The notes under the pieces: model-generated | Told to the model about the DNA's origin: nothing | The model's input: the letters and a program-made list of their open reading frames with translations, nothing else | Databases searched by the model: none | Part shown: positions 57,697 to 64,000 of the stretch, one piece after another | Layout of the letters: every line of letters begins with the position of its first letter | How positions within the stretch are numbered: position 1 is the first letter of the stretch | From: Dendrobium chrysotoxum | Taxonomy: Eukaryota; Streptophyta; Magnoliopsida; Asparagales; Orchidaceae | Direction: 5' to 3' | Length of the DNA stretch: 64,000 nt | Assembly: GCA_019925795.1 (NCBI GenBank) | Contig: CM034312.1 | Location: forward strand, 80,789,528-80,853,527 | Made by a program: the position numbers and the translations under genes

Positions 57697-60600
57697 ATGT
57701 ATCGGGCTGCCATTTCCAACCTTAGAGTTCTCAAGGCCAGCTATCTCGAAAACCTATCGATGAATTCAACAGTCTTTGCTCTACATTTCTGTTATAGATC
57801 CATTTTTGGAAGTTCTGTTTAGGTTTCGTGTTGTAATGTCTGTTCCAGTGATTTTTAGATATTTTCGCTGTCTTCTTAAATCGTGAACTTGATGAGTGAT
57901 AGCTTTTGTTTTGTGATTGGTTTGTATTGATTTAAAAAAAAAAAGAGTTCTGTTCTCTACTTTCTATCTGAAATTATCCCAATAATGCACAGAAAATGTT
58001 TTTTTTTTTCCATTTCCTCTCCAATTTGTTTCTGTTATTCTCACTGTTATAGCGTTTTTAAGTCAATCATGTTGTTTAAATCATTATTTTTTCCCATTGT
58101 CCCAATTGATGTTTTTTGTGTTTAGCCACGGCACGAGCATACAAGTGAACAATGCATGGCGAATTACATTGAACAAACTAGGATTCAGATTAACAAGCAA
58201 TTATAAAAATATTCCTATTTTGTCATATTCAGAGTTTCCTACCGTACAATATAGAGATTCATTATAATTTTTTTTAGTTTTTTGAATTGGTATGCAAAGT
58301 AATGCGTCTTCACTTCATTTACAGTGTTATAGTTGTGAGCATGTTCTGATAAATCATTTTTTTGGTTGTTAGAGCTGTCTTATGGATGTTTTTAATTTGT
58401 TTTCTCCTCCTTTTAAGTCCTTTTTTTGTGATTCTTGAGATTGATACATTATATGATAATGTTTGGACATTCTTGGATTCAAATCTATCTATGAGTGATA
58501 TCAAAATTTTACTAATAAGTATGGACCAAACCAAAAAGAGAAAGAGAATATAGAGGTAGAAAGAGAGATTAGAGAGAGAAGATATAAGATTTCACTAGAT
58601 TGTTGTAAAAAAGTTCGGATTGATGTGACAATGAATGTGTCAGGCTCATTCTCTAGCCTTGGATAAACCTTGTAGAAAGTGAATCTTTTCTTTGGAAAAG
58701 CTTTTAATATTGCATTTGAAGGCTGTCTTTTTTACCTTTGAGGAAGCAACATGTATTTGTGTGGCCTGCAATTATCATACCAAGTTCATCTCGATCAAGA
58801 TTTCCCTTGTAAATGTTTTCTTAAGAAGCTAAAATTCAGTTTGTCAGGCATAACTTTATCCTTAATCAACAACTGAAGTTTGAGGTTATTAGTCATGATT
58901 GTATCCTTATATAAGAGATTTAGGGCATCCGGTATCTCATATTGCCATATATCTTTGTACAGCAAAATTTTCTGTGCTTAATTTCCGTTGGGACACCAAT
59001 TTATGTGGTGTTGCTGAACACACTGGGTTATACCAACATCTGATTCATTATGTTCGTTAATATCAGCAACATGGACAAGGGAACCGGGTTTTTCGAGCCT
59101 CTGAGAGATTTGCAAGTACAGAAGTGGAAAAAAGGTCCTCAAGTGGCTTCTTTAGCTGGCTTACTGGTGAAAAGTCTAATCAGCTCCCCCCTCTAGATTT
59201 CCCACTGCCAGTTGTTGCAATACCGCCTCATCTTCCTGATTATGTGGAGCCTGGCAAGACAAAGATCACAACCCTTCCAAATGGCTTTAAAATTGCCTCA
59301 GAAACTTCTCCAGTATGCGTTTACTGTTGTTTTTCAGCAGCTTGTACTGAATGCGTCTGATATCTATCAGTTTATCAACTTATTTTGTTTAATTGTCAGA
59401 GTCCAGCTGCTTCAGTAGGACTGTATGTTGACTGTGGATCAGTGTATGAATCATCAAATTCCTTTGGAGCTACACACTTGTTGGAACGTTTGGCCTTCAA
59501 GAGCACAACTAACAGGAGCCATCTGCGCATTGTGCGTGAAGTCGAAGCAATTGGAGGAAATGTCAGTGCTTCAGCTTCCCGTGAACAAATGGGGTATACT
59601 TATGATGCTTTAAAAACATACATGCCAGAAATGGTTGAGGTGCTCATTGATAGTGTCAGAAATCCTGTTTTCCTTGAATGGGAGGTTAATGAACAGGTAT
59701 CACATCCATGATAAGCCTAGTAGTACCTTTCTGTTAGTCACTTGTGTTACTCTATAACTTGTTACTGTACAGGTAAAGAAAGTAAAGTCAGAAATAGCAG
59801 AAGCTTCCAACAACCCACAGGGTCTGCTTTTGGAGGCTATACACTCTGCCGGATATAGTGGTGCGTTGGCGATTCCTCTTTTGGCTTCTGAATCATCCTT
59901 GAATTATTTAAATAGCAGTGCTCTGGAACAATTTGTTGCTGTAAGTTCGTACTTCCTTTTTTTGTGTTACATTTTGTTTAGTTTTTTCTCTCATTTGTTT
60001 TATGCTCACCACCTTTTGTATTAATTTTATTCCTTCTGGATACTAGGAAAACTATACTGCTCCAAGAATGGTACTTGCAGCGTCCGGTGTGGAGCATGAG
60101 GAATTAGTTAAACTTGCTGAACCACTTCTATCTGATCTTCCCAAGGTTCATCATCCAGAGGAGCCAAAATCTGTTTATGTAGGAGGGGATTATCGTTGTC
60201 AAGCTGATTCTACGGTGCATATGATAATTTGTTATTTCATTTACATTTTTTTGTTGTTGTTTCCTTCAGACCATTTGATTTTTATATTTTGTCAAACTTT
60301 CTATCTTATAACAGAGTACACATCTAGCTCTTGCTTTTGAAGTTCCTGGTGGCTGGCATAAGGAAAAGGATGCCATGGCTGTTACAGTGCTTCAGGTATT
60401 AATAAGTTTTAGTCCAAGCAGTTTACTGCAGAATTTAATGCATAGCATCATGTGGATAATACGATTCACTTTAGAGCTTATTGATCTTTGTAGGAATAGG
60501 TGAGCTAATTTCAATATTCCTTTTTGTTTTGCAGATGCTTATGGGAGGTGGAGGCTCTTTCTCTGCTGGAGGCCCTGGAAAGGGAATGTACTCTCGTCTA

Positions 60601-60890
60601 TGTGAGTTAATCCTATCTTGGCCTGCGCTTCTTGCACTGCTTTGGCGATAGTTTGCTGTTATCTTTTTGTAAGCTTCATTCTACGCCTTTTTTATTATAT
60701 TGACATGCGTGGGCAGGTTTATACTGAGATTATCTATTAAGGATATAATTGATTTTTGTTTCTCCTAATAAAATTGATTGGTTAATATACAGATCTCCGT
60801 GTGTTAAATGAATTTCAACAGATTCAGTCGTTCTCAGCTTTCAACAGTATCTACAATAATACTGGCATTTTTGGAATCCATGCAACAACT
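57697..60890 (+). CDS. MPPalpha: Mitochondrial processing peptidase alpha subunit (5' part; 3' exons outside window)
   Basis: With the beta subunit it forms the peptidase that removes presequences in the mitochondrion; in plants it is built into the cytochrome bc1 complex. Exon 1 starts at 57697 (MYRAAISNLRVLKASY, a basic amphipathic start as in other plant copies). Its donor is uncertain. Clear exons: 59067-59312, 59400-59696, 59773-59940, 60047-60214, 60315-60395, 60535-60601 and 60793-60890. Motifs: ITTLPNGFKIASETSPSPAA, SVGLYVDCGSVYE, THLLERLAFKST (decayed zinc motif, as expected for alpha), IGGNVSASASREQMGY, HSAGYSG, MVLAASGVEHEELVKLAEP and the glycine-rich loop LMGGGGSFSAGGPGKGM. The last exon seen ends NNTGIFGIHATT. 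The remaining 160 or so residues are not in the window; the intron after 60890 exceeds 3.1 kb. Confidence 0.95.
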
Positions 60891-62430
60891 GTAAGATCAT
60901 TTATTCCTCATTATTGATGACTTTTACTTATTTTTTAATAAAGAAAATTATGCAAATACCACTAAAATAATCTTTATTTACATATCTAACACCCAAGTAA
61001 AAGAATGAACTAGCAAACTCATGTATTTGCTCATGCCATGACCAGATAATTTATAATTTGATTAAACAAGAAAATTTTAATATAAAAAAAAAGTTTTTGA
61101 ATGTTAGTTTTGCAATTAGGGAAGATTTTGTTACATAAGTAATTTCCCTATTTAATTTTACCACTTCTATGAGTTTCCTTTCAATAATTTTCATTCTAGT
61201 TTTAAATTTTTTTAGTTCTTTAGTCATATGTCTTCCTATAGATTTCTTCCTCTAACGCACCATTAAAAAATCATTTCCCCATAGATAGACATTTTTATTT
61301 AAAATGTTGATTTTCAAGACATGTCATATACATAGAACTGTGATGTTTGCATGTTTTTGGTACGTAACACTTGTATTCTTTTTTAGTTAGAGAGTATTCT
61401 AGATAAATGGATTTTTGGGATTTATGGTTAAGTTTACTTCTGTGGTTAACATGAATGTGAACAAAGGAAGTACAAGCAAAGACCTTTAATAAGATTGGAT
61501 AGATAGATCATGTGCAAGGAGTGTTTAAAGGTGTGCCAAAATTGAGGAACTGAATTGTTATTTTGTTTATTTAATATTATACAGTCAGAACATCATCTTC
61601 CTATAGATATTTTGATAAATCATTTGTAAGTATGTTGGCTCTAATTACTAGTTTATTTAGTTAGTCTTTCTTTCAAAATGGTGAAGTTCCTCACCTTTTT
61701 AGCATTCCCAATGTTATTCCAGAAGTCAGGTCCTAAAACAAACGAGGAGGCTTAAAAAATGAGCACTACACTTTAAATGTTTTTTCAACTTACTAATATT
61801 GAGAAGATTGCATTTTATATTTAGAATATGCAAAACAGAGTGAATTTCAATGTTTTGATTGATTTGTACAGCTGCAGTTCCAGTTATTGTTGAGGGAGAT
61901 CCATTGTTAATTTTATCCTTAATGCATTGCACATTTTATTAACAGTGGAATAATAGATCTAAGACTCTTTGATGTCCATCTCCATTGAGCTCACAATCCA
62001 TGCCATCACCATCGAGTTTTGTGCGTCCCAAGTTTGAAGAGAATGATTGCTAGTATTAGGTTTCTTTGTTGAACCATCTACATAGCCAGCATGACCTTGA
62101 TTCTTATTACCAATAAAACACATAACGACACCATTAAAGAAAATTCTGGCTATTCAAAATTATGATTGTATTTTGGAGAGAATAAATTCAGGGACTGTTT
62201 GGTTTCAAGTGAAAGGGGTGTAAAGTATTCCAAATGCAAGGGTTTTAAGAATATTGGTGTTTGATTTGAAGTAAAACAAATACAGTGTAAAATTTTGGTG
62301 CATTTGAAATTCACACTTTACACAGTCCATCATCACCACCCCACGCCACTAGCCACCGCCACCACCCCCCGCCAACCACCACCATTGTCACCCATCTTCG
62401 GCCGCAGCCACCATCCCTGTTGTCCACCTG
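60891..62430 (+). other. Intron of MPP alpha, first part
   Basis: AT-rich intron DNA with no exon of the peptidase (the expected AAKEL- and NLESR-type motifs are absent). A single hAT-like terminal word (CAGGGACTGTTTGGTTTCAA) lies near 62190. A CCACCGCCACC-type low-complexity patch lies at 62330-62420. Confidence 0.5.
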
Positions 62431-64000
62431 ATGAGGACATCAGAGATCTACGGTTATGATTATACCTATTTATTTTGATGTATTTTATGTATTTGATTTA
62501 TTATTGCTCTTTTTCCTTTTTTACCCTCACTTGAGGGCTTTTGTCTTATGTATGCCCTAGGGGCAATAGTGTCTTTATTTTTTCCTTCATGTATTTGGCT
62601 ATTTAAAGCCACCCTCTTCCTTTGGAGAGGTTAATGAATGAATTATTATGAAAATTTCTGCATTCTACTTTCTTTAAGAATTTGAGAGCTAAGGAGAGAG
62701 ATCCCTAGGAGAGGGAGTATAGTGCATCACCCACCAACCTTGAAGAGTCAGGTTCGTGGTTTTATTTTCTATCTCCTCCCCTTTTCTTCCTCCACCACCG
62801 TTGGCTTCACCCCCCACCCCCCCCCACGGCCAAGCTCCCCCACACCCAACCCGCCAGCCTCTTTGCCCCCACCGTCCCCTACCCTCCACCCCACCACCGG
62901 CCACCACCTCCACCACCCCAAGCCGCCGGCTCCACCTTCCCCACCCAAGCCGCCGGCCACACCCCATGCCCTTTCCTTAATTAGGCTCATTCGAATTTGG
63001 AAACTATTTGATTTTAAAATTCAAAAGAGTTGAAAAGTCAAAGCTTTTCTAATTTAAAATTGCCTAAGTTTGGAAGGTCCTAATTGAAATTGCAATCAAT
63101 TAAATTCAGATTTCCCTTCTTTCCTTTCTCCTTAATCCTATCTTTGGAAAGGTTCTTATTTAAATCAATCAATCAAATCATGATAGATTGATTAATTAAT
63201 GCCTTTAAGTCCAAATATATTGCATCTAGACACTTGCCCCCACCTAATCCCCTCTTCCCATTGAAATTTCAAACCTCTTCATTACTTTCCTATTCCATTA
63301 AACCTTCTTTGGAAAGTCTAGTTTTCAATTATTCAAACAAATTTGAATTTTGAAATCTTTCCAAAATTAGGTACCTATTTTAGGAAAGTTTTCACATTAA
63401 ATCCTATTCGAATTTTAAATTAGGTTGGAATGAGATTCATTCTTCCTAATTTGATGCTCCAAATCAAGTAGGTTTTAATTTTATTTCCCAAGCCTTCTTC
63501 CTGCTATTGATGCCGCCAACCTACACCTTTTTGACATGGCTCCCTCCAATTAAAAGCATTCCAAAGTTGGAACCCTTACCTGGGAAAGAATTCAAATCTC
63601 TCCTCTCCAATTACTTTGGGTTTGATTTGATTTGCTATCCGAGTAAGGAAAATTAATTCCTGATTTCTCCCCATAACTGTCCACGTAATTCCCCACTTGA
63701 TCTCTCAAAATCTCATGCATCCCTTTGGAGGAAATCTCTGAAATTCCCTCCTCCCATTGCTGCCCAGATTTTTGGATTGGTCCCAAGTGCTGTCCTAGTG
63801 CCAGAATCCTTGTTGACTACTGTCCGGAGCTTATAAGCTGCTGTCTACAGATTCCAGGACCTGATAGTTAGTCGTCTGCCGCCCAGGAGTTGCCAGTACG
63901 CTGTTCAAAAGACCCCAGTTGCTGTCTAGGAAGTTCTGCCCTGTTTTCTTTGCTGTCCCGCCAACTGAAGGCCTCCCAAAGGCTGTTCCAGGCAGTCAGA
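62430..64000 (+). mobile_element. Possible LTR retrotransposon start inside the MPP alpha intron
   Basis: TGATGAGGACATCAGAGATC opens a stretch with a TATA-like TATTTAAAGCC at 62601, a CTTTGGAGAGG segment and an AATTTGAGAGCTAAGGAGAG segment. This is arranged like the U3-R part of a plant LTR. A CT/CCA-rich block (62770-62980) and a stretch with many CTGCTGTC-like words (63760-64000) follow. The window ends before any second LTR or coding domain, so the call is tentative. Confidence 0.35.

Noticed and set aside
57581..57763. 60-codon frame overlapping the MPP-alpha start in another frame
   Set aside because: The ATG at 57697 gives the MYRA-type start expected for plant MPP alpha; the other frame has no family match and is probably leader sequence.
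62689..63033. Pro-rich and Gly-rich frames in the MPP-alpha intron
   Set aside because: They come from a CCA/CCCC-rich low-complexity block inside a putative retroelement; both strands stay open for the same reason.
1..64000. A clustered metabolic, defence or prokaryote-like system
   Set aside because: The only host genes are four unrelated families in separate transcription units with plant introns; nothing suggests an operon, phage, CRISPR or biosynthetic cluster.

Overview
The window reads as nuclear DNA of a flowering plant. The genes are split by many short GT/AG introns and belong to land-plant families: a plant-type ATP-dependent phosphofructokinase, a NAC transcription factor, the alpha subunit of the mitochondrial processing peptidase and an RGG-repeat RNA-binding protein. 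They sit in AT-rich, transposon-dominated DNA (Ty1-copia LTRs, L1 and RTE LINEs, hAT, Mutator-like and Tourist-like elements, a Helitron candidate). I cannot name the species from sequence alone. No rRNA, convincing tRNA, CRISPR or organelle DNA was seen.

Layout. 1-6.5 kb holds no recognised gene, only degenerate repeats and two local duplications. 6.5-8.3 kb is a decayed BED/DUF659 hAT transposase (minus). 8.7-11.1 kb has a 3'-truncated RGG RNA-binding gene (minus) between MITEs, one of them nested inside another. 11.1-16.2 kb is gene-poor and may be one Helitron. 17.5-19.1 kb is a minus-strand NAC gene of the NAC075/SND type. It is cut off just after the NAC domain by a copia LTR whose primer-binding site is still visible. 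19.6-28 kb is a graveyard of one copia LTR family that carries GC-rich or AT-rich minisatellites in its U3 region. 28.2-29.6 kb has three Tourist-like MITEs. 29.9-32.0 kb is an L1 element that keeps ORF1 and a 3' tail but lacks ORF2. 33.5-35.8 kb is a Mutator-like element with long terminal inverted repeats and a DUF1985-like relic inside.

36.9-44.1 kb is the best gene: a complete 14-exon phosphofructokinase (minus, 556 codons). Its largest intron hosts a 5'-truncated RTE LINE with a perfect 13-bp target duplication. 44.2-56.5 kb is again transposon territory: an 85-bp tandem repeat, a copia LTR fragment, a hAT-like MITE with a perfect 8-bp target duplication, a solo copia LTR nested in another MITE, a TTF-type hAT transposase relic and a possible gypsy LTR. 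57.7-60.9 kb is the 5' two thirds of the mitochondrial processing peptidase alpha gene (plus). Its next intron is over 3 kb, holds LTR-like sequence and runs off the window.

The two well-supported genes are housekeeping genes of energy metabolism (glycolysis and mitochondrial import). They are not co-transcribed and I see no gene cluster. The value of the window lies in its transposon archaeology: several insertions can be ordered by nesting and by target-site duplications.
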